The notes under the pieces are model-generated. The model had not been told where the DNA came from. It saw only the letters and a program-made list of their open reading frames with translations, and made no database searches. From Pseudomonadota bacterium (lineage in GTDB: Bacteria > Pseudomonadota > Gammaproteobacteria > Burkholderiales > Rhodocyclaceae): a stretch of 64,000 nucleotides of DNA. This document shows positions 40,898-49,913 of the stretch, in pieces (the stretch's first letter is position 1; every line of letters begins with the position of its first letter). The position numbers and the translations under genes are program-made. The stretch is taken from contig JAFEDI010000068.1 in NCBI GenBank assembly GCA_018241725.1, positions 1-64,000 on the forward strand, given 5' to 3'.

Positions 40898-40933
40898 TCT
40901 CCTTTGCGTTGAACTGGTTCAACGCAAAGGAGA
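40898..40933. repeat. Perfect 17-bp inverted repeat with 2-nt centre
   Basis: TCTCCTTTGCGTTGAAC (40898-40914) is followed by TG and its exact complement (40917-40933). As DNA it is a near-perfect 36-nt palindrome; as RNA it would be a long hairpin. No T-run follows, so it is not a normal terminator. It lies at the left edge of the 21-nt repeats. Confidence 0.8.
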
Positions 40934-41262
40934 ACTTCTGCTGCTCTGAGGTGCGCGGGTTCAAGTTTCAGCTGAACGGGTTCAGCGTGGACTTGAACTG
41001 CTTCAGCTCTGGATTGAACCCGTTCAAATCGCCGCTTCGATCGTTCAAGTCCGAGCAGCGTGATTTCAAGTGGATCTTGAAAAAGTTCAAGTCCGGGGAG
41101 CGGGCGTTTGAATCGGAGCCGAGCAAGTTCAAGTCTGGGCTGCAAATGTTCAAGTCGAAGGAGCGTGGGGCTCGAAGGGCATTCACCGATCCGGCCCAAG
41201 ACGGGGCGGCCTCACGGCAGCGATTGCTGCACGGAGCCCGGGTCCGCCCCCCACCCAACTAA
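40909..41262 (+). CDS. Doubtful small ORF with seven-residue FKS repeats
   Basis: The frame gives 117 residues, of which 17-86 form ten units of seven, such as PFKSPLR, SFKSEQR, DFKWILK, KFKSGER and KFKSGLQ. The only start is a TTG inside the palindrome with no ribosome-binding site, and the minus strand is open too with a seven-residue period (LELARLR-like). The repeats are amphipathic and could form a coiled coil if translated. It may equally be a non-coding repeat array. I recognise no family. The whole stretch 40646-41316 holds no better gene. Confidence 0.25.
   Translation: MNWFNAKENFCCSEVRGFKFQLNGFSVDLNCFSSGLNPFKSPLRSFKSEQRDFKWILKKFKSGERAFESEPSKFKSGLQMFKSKERGARRAFTDPAQDGAASRQRLLHGARVRPPPN
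40957..41166. repeat. Ten degenerate 21-nt tandem repeats downstream of ssrA
   Basis: Ten consecutive 21-nt units can be laid out without gaps, each with a core near TTCAAGTC (for example 41037-41044 frame positions and onwards). Units differ from one another at many places, but the TTCAAG core and the 21-nt phase are kept. Weaker 21-nt phasing may continue on the left of the palindrome on the other strand. Confidence 0.7.
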
Positions 41263-41316
41263 CGCCAAGCGATTGATTTCACATGGCGTTTTTCATTGTG
41301 CTCGCATAGGAGTGCC

Positions 41317-43125
41317 GTGCTGGTTCGCAAGCACAGTAGAATGATTGCCCCGCTCCGACAGCAAGAACGCACGATGCTCCTCGCCGATGTACTGACCCTC
41401 GACAATTTGCGGCTGTACGCTGGCGACAAGACCTTCATCCGTGGGCGGGACTACTTCAACAGCGGCGCCGTTCAAGCTCTGGAGTCCAACGAGAGCAGTG
41501 CCTCGGCCGAAGTCCTCGGGACCCAGCGCTACGAAATCGTGCTCTCGGCCGGGGCGGACGGGGAGCTGGAGTTCGAGTGCGACTGCCCGGTCGGCGAGGA
41601 CGGCATCTTTTGCAAGCATGCAGTCGCGGTCGGCCTGGCCTGGATCGCCGGTGAAGACCTCGCGGAGCCGGAGACATGCTCCCCCAAACCGAAATCCACC
41701 CGCCAATCGAAAGCCGTGCGGCTCCGCGCTTACGTGGACGGACTGTCTCCCGGCGAACTGCGGCGCTGGCTCCTGCAGGCAGCGGAACAGGACCATGACC
41801 TGCGGGACCGCCTGCTTTTTGCCGCCGCGGCCCAGGCTGCCCACGATCTGCCCGGCTTGCGCTCCGCCATCCACCAAGCCACCCGGATCAGCGGCTTCCT
41901 CGACCATGACGACACGGAAGCCCATGCCAACCGCCTTCAGGATCTGGCCGGCCTGCTGGAAACCCGGATCGCCGATGGCGACGCGAAGTTGGTGGAGCTC
42001 GTCGAGGAGGCCATCGGCCTGATCCAGAACGGGCTGGAAAACATCGACGATGGCGAGGGATGGGTCTATGGAAGCCTTGAACGCTTCCAGCAGCTCCATC
42101 TGCTGGCCTGCGAGCACCTCCGGCCCGATGCCACGGCGCTGGCCGAGCGTCTCGTGCGTTACCAGATGGACAGCCATTGGGACACCTTCTCCACCATTCT
42201 GCCGGACTACGGGAATGCCTTGGGTGAGGTGGGCGTGGAGCGCTACCGCACGCAGATCCTGATGCGGTGGGCGCAACTGCCGGCGCTCACGCCGCAGGAC
42301 AATCGCACGGCCCGTTTCGACCCGAAGCGCAGCCGCCTCGAAAAAGCCATGGAAACATTGGCGCGCGCATCCGGCAACATCGACGAGATGATCCAGGTAC
42401 TGCGCCACAACCTCTCCAGCAGCCAGCACTTCCAGTATCTGGCAAGCTATCTGGCGGAACATGGCCGCTTCGATGAAGCGCTGGCCTGCGCAGAAGAAGG
42501 ACTGGCGGCGTTCCCAGCCCAACAGGCGTGGGAACTGGTCGACTTCTGCATTCACGAATATCGGCGACGCGGCGCATTCGACCAGGTCGAGGAGTTCGCC
42601 TGGAAGCGTTTCCTGTCAGGCGCCGACCAGGCGTCCTACGCCGTCCTGCTGAAGGAGGCCGGCAGCATCGGACGTCGCGCCCCCCTGCGTGCGCGAGCGC
42701 TACAACACCTGTGGGATCAGGTCGCCAAGGAAGAAGCGAAACCCCGGAAGCAAAGCCCGGCCTGGCTGCGCTCCGCCCGCAGCGAGCTGGTGGCGATCCA
42801 TATAATGGAACGGGATGCGGAAGCGGCATGGAGCACCTTTCAGGGTGGTCACGTCGCCATCACGCTGTGGGGCAAGGTCGCCGCGCTGCGGGCCGGCAGC
42901 CATCCCGAGGATGCCATCGCCCTCTACTTTCGCCTGTTGCCGCATGCGGTCGAGGAAGGCAGCCGCGGCGCGAAGTATGACGACGCCTTCGCGGTGGTGG
43001 CCGCCATCCGCAAGCTGCGCCTCTCCGGCGGGCAGCATGCGGTGTTCGACGCGGAACTCGGACGGGTTCGTCTGCAATACAAGGCCAAACGGAATTTCAT
43101 GAAACGGCTTGCCGAGTTTCAATAA
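41317..43125 (+). CDS. SWIM zinc-finger family protein upstream of Wadjet
   Basis: This protein of about 602 residues has a SWIM zinc finger, CxC-x8-CxH, at Cys88, Cys90, Cys99 and His101 (CDCPVGEDGIFCKH). The conserved helical start LDNLRLYAGDKTFIRGRDYF precedes it, and a long helical, TPR-like region follows to the end. GTG 41317 is chosen because AGGAG lies 4 nt before it; ATG 41341 and ATG 41374 are alternatives without a clear ribosome-binding site. SWIM domains bind DNA or proteins. It ends 29 bp before jetA on the same strand, so co-transcription with the Wadjet genes is likely. Whether it takes part in defence is unknown. Confidence 0.85.
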   Translation: MLVRKHSRMIAPLRQQERTMLLADVLTLDNLRLYAGDKTFIRGRDYFNSGAVQALESNESSASAEVLGTQRYEIVLSAGADGELEFECDCPVGEDGIFCKHAVAVGLAWIAGEDLAEPETCSPKPKSTRQSKAVRLRAYVDGLSPGELRRWLLQAAEQDHDLRDRLLFAAAAQAAHDLPGLRSAIHQATRISGFLDHDDTEAHANRLQDLAGLLETRIADGDAKLVELVEEAIGLIQNGLENIDDGEGWVYGSLERFQQLHLLACEHLRPDATALAERLVRYQMDSHWDTFSTILPDYGNALGEVGVERYRTQILMRWAQLPALTPQDNRTARFDPKRSRLEKAMETLARASGNIDEMIQVLRHNLSSSQHFQYLASYLAEHGRFDEALACAEEGLAAFPAQQAWELVDFCIHEYRRRGAFDQVEEFAWKRFLSGADQASYAVLLKEAGSIGRRAPLRARALQHLWDQVAKEEAKPRKQSPAWLRSARSELVAIHIMERDAEAAWSTFQGGHVAITLWGKVAALRAGSHPEDAIALYFRLLPHAVEEGSRGAKYDDAFAVVAAIRKLRLSGGQHAVFDAELGRVRLQYKAKRNFMKRLAEFQ

Positions 43126-43154
43126 GCGTCGGACGGCTTGCAGACTGAACGACA

Positions 43155-44627
43155 ATGGACCACGCCACCCTCAGCACCCTTCGAGACCGCCATCCCGCAT
43201 GGCGTCTGCTGGCCTCGCCCCATGCAGCGCTGGTGGCGAGCTTCCTGCACCGGGTGTTCGTCACGCCCAACATGCGCGTGATGAGCGAGGCGGATCTCGC
43301 CGAGGCACTGGAGGACGAACTCTTCGCGCTGCGCGAGCAACTCGGTCCGGACGCCTACCCCAGGAATGCACGGGACTACCTGAACGACTGGATCTCCCCC
43401 GACAAGGGTTGGCTGCGCAAGTTCTACAAGCCCGGTACGGACGAAGCCCAGTTCGATCTGACCCCCGCCACCGAGAAGGCCATCGCATGGCTCGTGTCAC
43501 TGACTGAAAGGCCCTTCGTCGGCACCGAGTCGCGGCTCCTGACACTGTTCGCACTCCTGGAACAGATCAGCGCCGGCACCGAAGCCGACCCTGCGAGGCG
43601 AGTCGAAGACCTGCGCAGGAAACGTGACGACATCGACGCCGAAATCGCCCGCATCCTGGCCGGTGACGTGCCGTTTCTGGACGACACCGCCGTCAAGGAC
43701 CGCTTCCAGCAGTTCCAGCAACTGGCTCGCGAGCTGCTGGCCGACTTCCGCGAAGTGGAGCACAACTTCCGCCGACTCGACCGCAAGGTGCGCGAGAAGA
43801 TCGCCCTGTGGGACGGCGCCAAGGGCGCGCTGCTCGATGAGATCATGGGCGAGCGCGATGCCATCGGCGACTCGGACCAGGGTCGCAGCTTCCGCGCCTT
43901 CTGGGATTTCCTCATGTCCAGCCGCCGCCAGGAGGAACTCTCCGCACGGCTGGACCAGGTCCTGGCCTTGCCGGCGGTGGCAGCGCTCCAGCCAGATGCG
44001 CGTACACGTCGCGTCCATTACGACTGGCTGGAAGCCGGCGAACACACCCAGCGCACCGTCGCCCAACTATCGCAGCAACTGCGCCGCTTCCTGGACGACC
44101 GGGCCTTCCTGGAAAACCGCCGCATCCTCGACCTCCTGCACGGCATCGAGAGCAAGGCCCTGGCTCTCCGTGACGCCCCGCCCGCCGCAAGCCCGATGAC
44201 CATGGATGCCATGAGCGCGGACATCGAACTGCCGCTGGAGCGGCCGCTGTTCGCCCCCAAGGCCAAGCCACGCCTCGCCGGGCTCACGCTCGACACAGGA
44301 GAGGACGACATCGACACCGCGCGCCTGTTCGAGCAGATCATCGTGGACAAGGCACGTCTGCGCACGTCTATCCAGCGCGCACTGCGCCACGCACCGCAGA
44401 TCACCCTGCATGACCTGCTGGAGGCCGAACCCTTGCAGCACGGCCTGGCCGAATTGGTCGCCTATCTGGAACTGGCCCACGCCGAGGCCGGCAGCGATGC
44501 TCTCGGCAGCCTGCATGCTGTGGTGGACGAAACCGTGGAAGAACCGATCCGCTGGCAGGCCAGCGATGCACAAGGCGAGCCGGTCACGCGTGAAGCACGC
44601 CTGCCCCGAGTGATCTTCACGCGCTGA
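43155..44627 (+). CDS. jetA: Wadjet protein JetA (DUF3375, kleisin-like)
   Basis: This 490-residue protein matches the DUF3375 family by size, composition and position as the first of four coupled genes. It is the MukF/kleisin-like subunit that links the SMC heads in the JetABC complex. The N-terminal stretch LRDRHPAWRLLASPHAALVA and the long helical middle with FLSSRRQEELSARLDQVL-like segments fit. No ribosome-binding site is clear before the ATG. It is 22 bp from jetB. Confidence 0.9.
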   Translation: MDHATLSTLRDRHPAWRLLASPHAALVASFLHRVFVTPNMRVMSEADLAEALEDELFALREQLGPDAYPRNARDYLNDWISPDKGWLRKFYKPGTDEAQFDLTPATEKAIAWLVSLTERPFVGTESRLLTLFALLEQISAGTEADPARRVEDLRRKRDDIDAEIARILAGDVPFLDDTAVKDRFQQFQQLARELLADFREVEHNFRRLDRKVREKIALWDGAKGALLDEIMGERDAIGDSDQGRSFRAFWDFLMSSRRQEELSARLDQVLALPAVAALQPDARTRRVHYDWLEAGEHTQRTVAQLSQQLRRFLDDRAFLENRRILDLLHGIESKALALRDAPPAASPMTMDAMSADIELPLERPLFAPKAKPRLAGLTLDTGEDDIDTARLFEQIIVDKARLRTSIQRALRHAPQITLHDLLEAEPLQHGLAELVAYLELAHAEAGSDALGSLHAVVDETVEEPIRWQASDAQGEPVTREARLPRVIFTR

Positions 44628-44649
44628 ACGCCGCTGCGACAGGAAGACA

Positions 44650-45342
44650 ATGAACGACACCGTGCCAGATACCTCCCTGGATGAAAACCCGCCCGGCACC
44701 CAGCTGGCGGTACCCGAACTGTCTCTGCTGATGGTTCAACTTCTCAAGGGCGTGCTCTACCGTGACGACGACGAGCATCTGTGGGCAAGCCTCCTGCGCC
44801 TGCAGGCCCGGGTGAGGGAACACGCGGCCATCCTGCTGCTCGACCTGCTGATGGACGAGGCGGAAGGCTACGCCTTCCTCAAAAGTCGCCCGGATCCGGA
44901 CGAATCCGAGGCAGCCCCCCGCCCGCCACGACTCGTCGCCCGCCGGCCCCTGTCTTACCCGGTCAGCCTGATGCTCGCACTGCTGCGCAAGCGCATGGCG
45001 GAGTTCGATGCCGGTGGCGGCGACACCCGCCTGATCCTCGCCCGCGACGAGATCGTCGAACTGATACGGGTCTTCCTGCCCGACGGTACGAACGAAACCC
45101 GGCTCATCGATCAGGTCGACGCCACGATTTCAAAAGTCGTCGAGCTGGGTTTCCTGCGCCGCCTCAAACCCGCGGCGGGCAGCAGCCCCCAGGCCGGACC
45201 GGAGCGTGGGCACTACGAGCTGCGGCGCATCCTCAAAGCCTTCGTCGATGCCCAGTGGCTGGCGGAATTCGACTCGCGGCTGGAGGGCTACCGCCAGGCA
45301 CTGTCCGCTGGAGACGCGGCCCCGGAGGCCAACGATGCTTGA
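44650..45342 (+). CDS. jetB: Wadjet protein JetB (DUF4194, MukE/KITE-like)
   Basis: This 230-residue protein has the DUF4194 features: LLKGVLYRDDDEHLWASLLR near residue 38, EAEGYAFLKSRPDPDES and ARRPLSYPVSLMLALLRKRM. It is the winged-helix KITE subunit that binds the kleisin. GGAAG precedes the ATG. It overlaps jetC by 8 bp. Confidence 0.92.
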   Translation: MNDTVPDTSLDENPPGTQLAVPELSLLMVQLLKGVLYRDDDEHLWASLLRLQARVREHAAILLLDLLMDEAEGYAFLKSRPDPDESEAAPRPPRLVARRPLSYPVSLMLALLRKRMAEFDAGGGDTRLILARDEIVELIRVFLPDGTNETRLIDQVDATISKVVELGFLRRLKPAAGSSPQAGPERGHYELRRILKAFVDAQWLAEFDSRLEGYRQALSAGDAAPEANDA

Positions 45343-48300
45343 AGCGCCGACCCTCGGGCTGGATTTTGTGGCCGACGACAGCCGCGTCGGCTTCCGCCTG
45401 CAAAAACTGGAGGTGCTCAACTGGGGCACCTTCGACAAACGGATCTGGCGCTACGAGCTCGATGGCCGCAACGGCCTGCTCACCGGCGACATCGGGTCCG
45501 GCAAGTCCACAATGGTGGACGCCATCACGACCCTGCTGGTGCCGGCCCAGCGCATCGCTTACAACAAGGCGGCCGGCGCGGATGCGCGTGAGCGGACCCT
45601 GCGCTCATACGTGCTCGGCCACTACAAGAGCGAACGCAACGAGGTCACCGGCAGCGCACGTGCGGTGGCGCTGCGTGATGCATCGAGCTACTCGGTGATC
45701 CTCGGCGTGTTCCGCAACGAGGGCTACGACCAGGCGGTCACCCTGGCCCAGGTGTTCTGGCTGAAGGATCCACAAGGCCAGCCGGCACGGCTGTTCGTCG
45801 CGGCGGAACGGGCCATGACGATTGCCGGGGACTTTGCCGGTTTCGGCAGCGACATTGCATCCCTGCGCAAGAAGCTTCGCAACACGGGCAGCGAGCTGTT
45901 CGACAGCTTTCCGCCCTACTCTGCCTGGTTCCGCCGACGCTTCGGCATCGAGCACGAACAAGCGCTGGAGCTGTTCCACCAGACGGTGTCGATGAAATCG
46001 GTAGGCAACCTCACCGACTTCGTGCGCAGCCACATGCTGGAACCTTTCGATGTAGCCAGCCGCATCGATGCGCTGATCCGTCATTTCGACGACCTGGACC
46101 GCGCCCACCAGGCCGTGCTCAAGGCCAAGCGGCAGGTCGATCTGCTCACGCCGCTGGTCGCCGACGGCCAACGCCACGCCACCCTGGCGGCGGAAATTCA
46201 GGGCTTTCGCGACGGGCGCGATGCCCTGCGCCCCTACTTCGCCGGGCTCAAGGGCCAACTGCTGGACCGCCGTCTCGCGCTGCTGGCGGAGGATGCCGCC
46301 CGGCTCGACGCCCAGATCGAGCGCCTGGGCGCCCAACGCGACGACGAGCGCACCGCGGTGAGCAATCTGGAACATGCCATGCGCGACAACGGCGGCGACC
46401 GCCTGGAGCAACTTGCCGCCGAGATCCGGCGCAAGGGAACAGACCGGACGGAACGCCAGCAGAAGGCCGAACGCCACGCCGCCTTGCTGGCCCTCGTCGA
46501 AGAGCTGCCGCCCGCCGACGAAGGCACCTTCCTCGCTCAACGCCACGCCATTGGCGCCCGTGCAGAATCGCTGCGCGAGCGTATCGCGGACCTCACCAAC
46601 CGCGAGCGCGAGGAAGACTTCGCTTTCCGCAAAGGCCGGGAAGAACACGCAGCCCTGAGCGACGAGATCGACAGTCTCAAGCTCCGCAAAAGCAATATCG
46701 AGGCTGCCCAGATCCGCATCCGCGAGTCGCTCTGCGCGGCCCTCTCCATCCCCGAGGACGACCTGCCCTTCGCCGGCGAACTCATCCAGGTACGCGAAGA
46801 CGAACGCGACTGGCAAGGCGCGGCCGAACGCCTGCTGCGTGGCTTCGGCCTTGCGCTGCTGGTGCCCGAGGCGCACTACAGGGACGTCGCCGAATGGGTG
46901 GACCGCCAGCATCTCGGTGCACGCCTGGTCTACTTCCACGTCCGGCCGAAGAAAAGCGTGCAAGCTGCCAACCTGCATCCTCAGTCGCTCGTGCGCAAGC
47001 TCGCCATCAAGCCAGACTCGCCGCATTACGAATGGCTGGAGCAGGAACTGCGCAACCGCTTCGACGTGGCCTGCTGCGACAGTGCCGAGCAATTTCGCCG
47101 CGAGGCCCGGGCCATAACGCGCAGCGGCCAGATCAAGGACCCGAGCGGGCGTCATGAGAAGGACGACCGCAACCGCATCGACGACCGCAGCCGCTACGTA
47201 CTCGGCTGGAGCAATGCCGACAAGCTGCGCGCCCTGCGGGACCAGCGTGACCGCCTGGAGGCCATGCTGGTCACGGTCGGCCAGCACATCGCCGAAATCC
47301 AGCAGTCGCGCAAGCAGCTGGAAGGCCGGCTGGAAGCGCTGGCAAGACTGGAGGAGTTCACACGCTACGCGGACATCGACTGGCAGAGCCTGGCGTGCGA
47401 GATCGCCGCGCTCCGGGAAGAGCTCAAACGCCTGGAGTCCGCCTCCAATACCCTGCAGGAACTGGGGCGGCAGTTGCAGGCCGCCCGCGGCCGGCTGGCC
47501 GAGACGGAAAGCAGACTGACTGACGTGCTGGGCAAGCGCGGCGAAACCAGGAGCAAGCGCGAAGCCGCCCAGGAACTGCGGGACCAGACCCGGGCCGTGT
47601 GTGAGGCAACGCCGCTCGTCGATGCCCAGCTCGCGCGCCTGGAAGACTGGCGCAACGAGGCACTGGGCGAGCACCAGCTCTCGGTCGAATCCTGCGACAA
47701 CCGCGAGCAGGAGCTGCGCAAGTGGCTGCAGGACCGCATCGATGCGGAGGACAAGCGCCTCTCCCGCCTGACCGAACGCATCATCAATGCAATGCGCGGC
47801 TTCAAGGAAGAATTCAAGGCCGAAACCGTCGACATGGACGCAAGCCTGGCGGCGACAGCCGAATACGCCCGCTTGCTCGACGGCCTGCAGCGTGACGACC
47901 TGCCCCGCTTCGAGGCCCGCTTCAAGGAGCTGCTCAACGAGAACACCATCCGCGAGATTGCCAACTTCAACGGTCAGCTCGCCCGGGAGCGGGAGACAAT
48001 CGCCGAGCGCGTCGGCCGCATCAACCAGTCCCTGCAGGGCATAGATTACAACCCCGGACGCTTCATCAGGCTGGTGGCCCAGCCCAGCCCGGATGCAGAG
48101 ATCCGCGATCTTCAGCAAGACCTTCGCGCCTGCACCGAAGACTCATTGACGGGTTCAGCGGATGAACAGTACTCGGAAACGAAGTTCCTGCAGGTCAAGG
48201 CCATCATCGACCGCTTCCGGGGTCGCGAAGGCCTGTCGGAGGCGGACCGGCGCTGGACCGCGAAAGTCACCGACGTACGCAACTGGTTCCTGTTCTCGGC

Positions 48301-48712
48301 CAGCGAGCGCTGGCGAACCGATGACGCCGAGCACGAGCACTACTCCGACTCCGGCGGCAAGTCGGGTGGCCAGAAGGAAAAGCTGGCCTACACGGTGCTC
48401 GCCGCCAGCCTGGCCTACCAGTTCGGCCTGGAATGGGGCGCGGTGCGCTCCCGCTCGTTCCGCTTCGTGGTCATCGACGAAGCCTTCGGGCGCGGATCGG
48501 ACGAATCGGCGCAGTACGGGCTGCGGCTGTTCCAGCAACTCAACCTGCAGTTGCTGATCGTCACGCCTCTGCAGAAGATCCACATCATCGAGCCCTTTGT
48601 GGCCAGCGTCGGCTTCGTGCACAACGAGGGCGGGCGGGATTCGCGGCTGCGCTGCCTGAGCATCGAGGAATACCGGGCGCAGAAAGCCGGTACGGTTCAG
48701 GTCTCACGATGA
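45335..48712 (+). CDS. jetC: Wadjet protein JetC (SMC/MukB-like ATPase)
   Basis: This 1125-residue SMC-like ATPase has Walker A GDIGSGKS at 51-58, long coiled coils with a hinge in between (about 300-950), the ABC signature around SGGKSGGQKEKL (about 1006-1017) and Walker B VVIDEAF near 1045-1051. JetC dimers with JetA and JetB extrude DNA loops. The start is the ATG at 45335, with GGAGG 6 nt upstream, inside the end of jetB; the frame is open for 43 codons more but these lie in jetB. It overlaps jetD by 4 bp (ATGA). Confidence 0.95.
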   Translation: MLEAPTLGLDFVADDSRVGFRLQKLEVLNWGTFDKRIWRYELDGRNGLLTGDIGSGKSTMVDAITTLLVPAQRIAYNKAAGADARERTLRSYVLGHYKSERNEVTGSARAVALRDASSYSVILGVFRNEGYDQAVTLAQVFWLKDPQGQPARLFVAAERAMTIAGDFAGFGSDIASLRKKLRNTGSELFDSFPPYSAWFRRRFGIEHEQALELFHQTVSMKSVGNLTDFVRSHMLEPFDVASRIDALIRHFDDLDRAHQAVLKAKRQVDLLTPLVADGQRHATLAAEIQGFRDGRDALRPYFAGLKGQLLDRRLALLAEDAARLDAQIERLGAQRDDERTAVSNLEHAMRDNGGDRLEQLAAEIRRKGTDRTERQQKAERHAALLALVEELPPADEGTFLAQRHAIGARAESLRERIADLTNREREEDFAFRKGREEHAALSDEIDSLKLRKSNIEAAQIRIRESLCAALSIPEDDLPFAGELIQVREDERDWQGAAERLLRGFGLALLVPEAHYRDVAEWVDRQHLGARLVYFHVRPKKSVQAANLHPQSLVRKLAIKPDSPHYEWLEQELRNRFDVACCDSAEQFRREARAITRSGQIKDPSGRHEKDDRNRIDDRSRYVLGWSNADKLRALRDQRDRLEAMLVTVGQHIAEIQQSRKQLEGRLEALARLEEFTRYADIDWQSLACEIAALREELKRLESASNTLQELGRQLQAARGRLAETESRLTDVLGKRGETRSKREAAQELRDQTRAVCEATPLVDAQLARLEDWRNEALGEHQLSVESCDNREQELRKWLQDRIDAEDKRLSRLTERIINAMRGFKEEFKAETVDMDASLAATAEYARLLDGLQRDDLPRFEARFKELLNENTIREIANFNGQLARERETIAERVGRINQSLQGIDYNPGRFIRLVAQPSPDAEIRDLQQDLRACTEDSLTGSADEQYSETKFLQVKAIIDRFRGREGLSEADRRWTAKVTDVRNWFLFSASERWRTDDAEHEHYSDSGGKSGGQKEKLAYTVLAASLAYQFGLEWGAVRSRSFRFVVIDEAFGRGSDESAQYGLRLFQQLNLQLLIVTPLQKIHIIEPFVASVGFVHNEGGRDSRLRCLSIEEYRAQKAGTVQVSR

Positions 48713-49893
48713 ACTGGACCACCTCGGCGGACCTGCGCGCCCAGGTCCAGCGTCTGTGGGATCGTGGCGAACTGTTGCGCGCATCGGTGTCCGATGCCAG
48801 CGAATGGCCGCGGCGCCTGAGCCTGAAGGCCCCCACGGCATCCGACCTGACGGAGCGTTTCGAAGCCGTGCGCAATTGGGTTCACGCCGTGGCCGACACC
48901 CCCCACGTACGGGTCGACTGGCGCGAATGGACGCATCGCGTGCAAGGCAGACAGCGACTACCGACCACCGTATGGGTCGATTCATTACAGGATGCGCTGG
49001 CCTTCATCGGACAGGGGCAAGCGGTACAGCGCTACCTGGCGCTCTGGCAGCAGACCGCCACTGCACAGCCGACCCTGCTCCCATGGCTGACCAGGCGCCC
49101 GCTGCAGGTACTGGAGCTGACTGACGCCTGGGAGCGCCTGCTCACTGTCGTCGCGTGGCTGCAAGCCCACCCTCGCCCAGGTGTGTACCTGCGCCAGGTG
49201 GATGCTCCCGGGGTGGACAGCAAGTTCATCGAAGCCCATCGGGGTGTATTGGCCGAATGGCTGGATCTGGCCCTGCCGCCGGAGGCTATCGATGCCACGG
49301 CAAGCGGTTCAGCACAATTCACCCGCCGTTACGGCTTTCTGGACAAACCCTTGCGCCTGCGCTTCCGGCTGCTCGACCCTGCCCTGCCGAGCCTGCCCGG
49401 CTGCCATGGTTTGCCCGACATCACACTGGATGCAGCAAGCTTCGCCCCCCTCGCCCTCCCCGTCAGGCGGGTCTTCATCACCGAGAACGAAACCAACTTT
49501 CTGGCCTTCCCGCCCGTGACGAAAGCGATCATCGTCTTCGGCGCCGGCTACGGCTGGGAAGCCCTGGCCCCCGCCACGTGGCTGCAGGACTGCAAGGTGC
49601 ACTACTGGGGCGACCTCGACACCCACGGCTTCGCCATCCTCGACCAGTTGCGCGAACACCTTCCCCACGCGGCTTCGTTCCTGATGGACCGGGAGACTCT
49701 GCTGGCCCACCGCCCGCACTGGGGCAAGGAACCCACCCCCACGCAGCGCGAGCTCCCACGTCTCACGGCGGAGGAGGCCACACTCTACGACGCGCTCCGC
49801 TTCGATCATCTCCAACCCGGACTGCGCCTGGAACAGGAGCACGTCAGCTACCGGTGGCTCAGCGACAGGCTCGCGCACATTACCTCGACATAG
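48709..49893 (+). CDS. jetD: Wadjet protein JetD (Toprim nuclease)
   Basis: This 394-residue protein has the DUF3322 N-terminal and DUF2220 C-terminal (Toprim) regions of JetD. The Toprim motifs are intact: Glu259 in VFITENETNFLAF and the DxD pair Asp302/Asp304 in HYWGDLDTHGFAILDQLR. JetD cuts small circular DNA once JetABC has extruded it fully. With all catalytic motifs of JetC and JetD present, this is a complete and probably working Wadjet type I system. Confidence 0.94.
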   Translation: MNWTTSADLRAQVQRLWDRGELLRASVSDASEWPRRLSLKAPTASDLTERFEAVRNWVHAVADTPHVRVDWREWTHRVQGRQRLPTTVWVDSLQDALAFIGQGQAVQRYLALWQQTATAQPTLLPWLTRRPLQVLELTDAWERLLTVVAWLQAHPRPGVYLRQVDAPGVDSKFIEAHRGVLAEWLDLALPPEAIDATASGSAQFTRRYGFLDKPLRLRFRLLDPALPSLPGCHGLPDITLDAASFAPLALPVRRVFITENETNFLAFPPVTKAIIVFGAGYGWEALAPATWLQDCKVHYWGDLDTHGFAILDQLREHLPHAASFLMDRETLLAHRPHWGKEPTPTQRELPRLTAEEATLYDALRFDHLQPGLRLEQEHVSYRWLSDRLAHITST

Positions 49894-49913
49894 CGCGCCA
49901 GCCCGTCTGCACT

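Noticed and set aside
40687-41199. 170-codon minus-strand frame with heptads over the 21-nt repeats
   Set aside because: The periodicity follows from the 21-nt DNA repeat. No good start or similarity; not a better candidate than the plus strand, and neither is convincing.
40584-41316. Integrase or transposase remnant after ssrA
   Set aside because: I read all frames for integrase or transposase motifs and found none.
45605-48118. 837-codon minus-strand frame
   Set aside because: Antisense to jetC; high-GC codon bias of the coiled-coil gene leaves this frame open.
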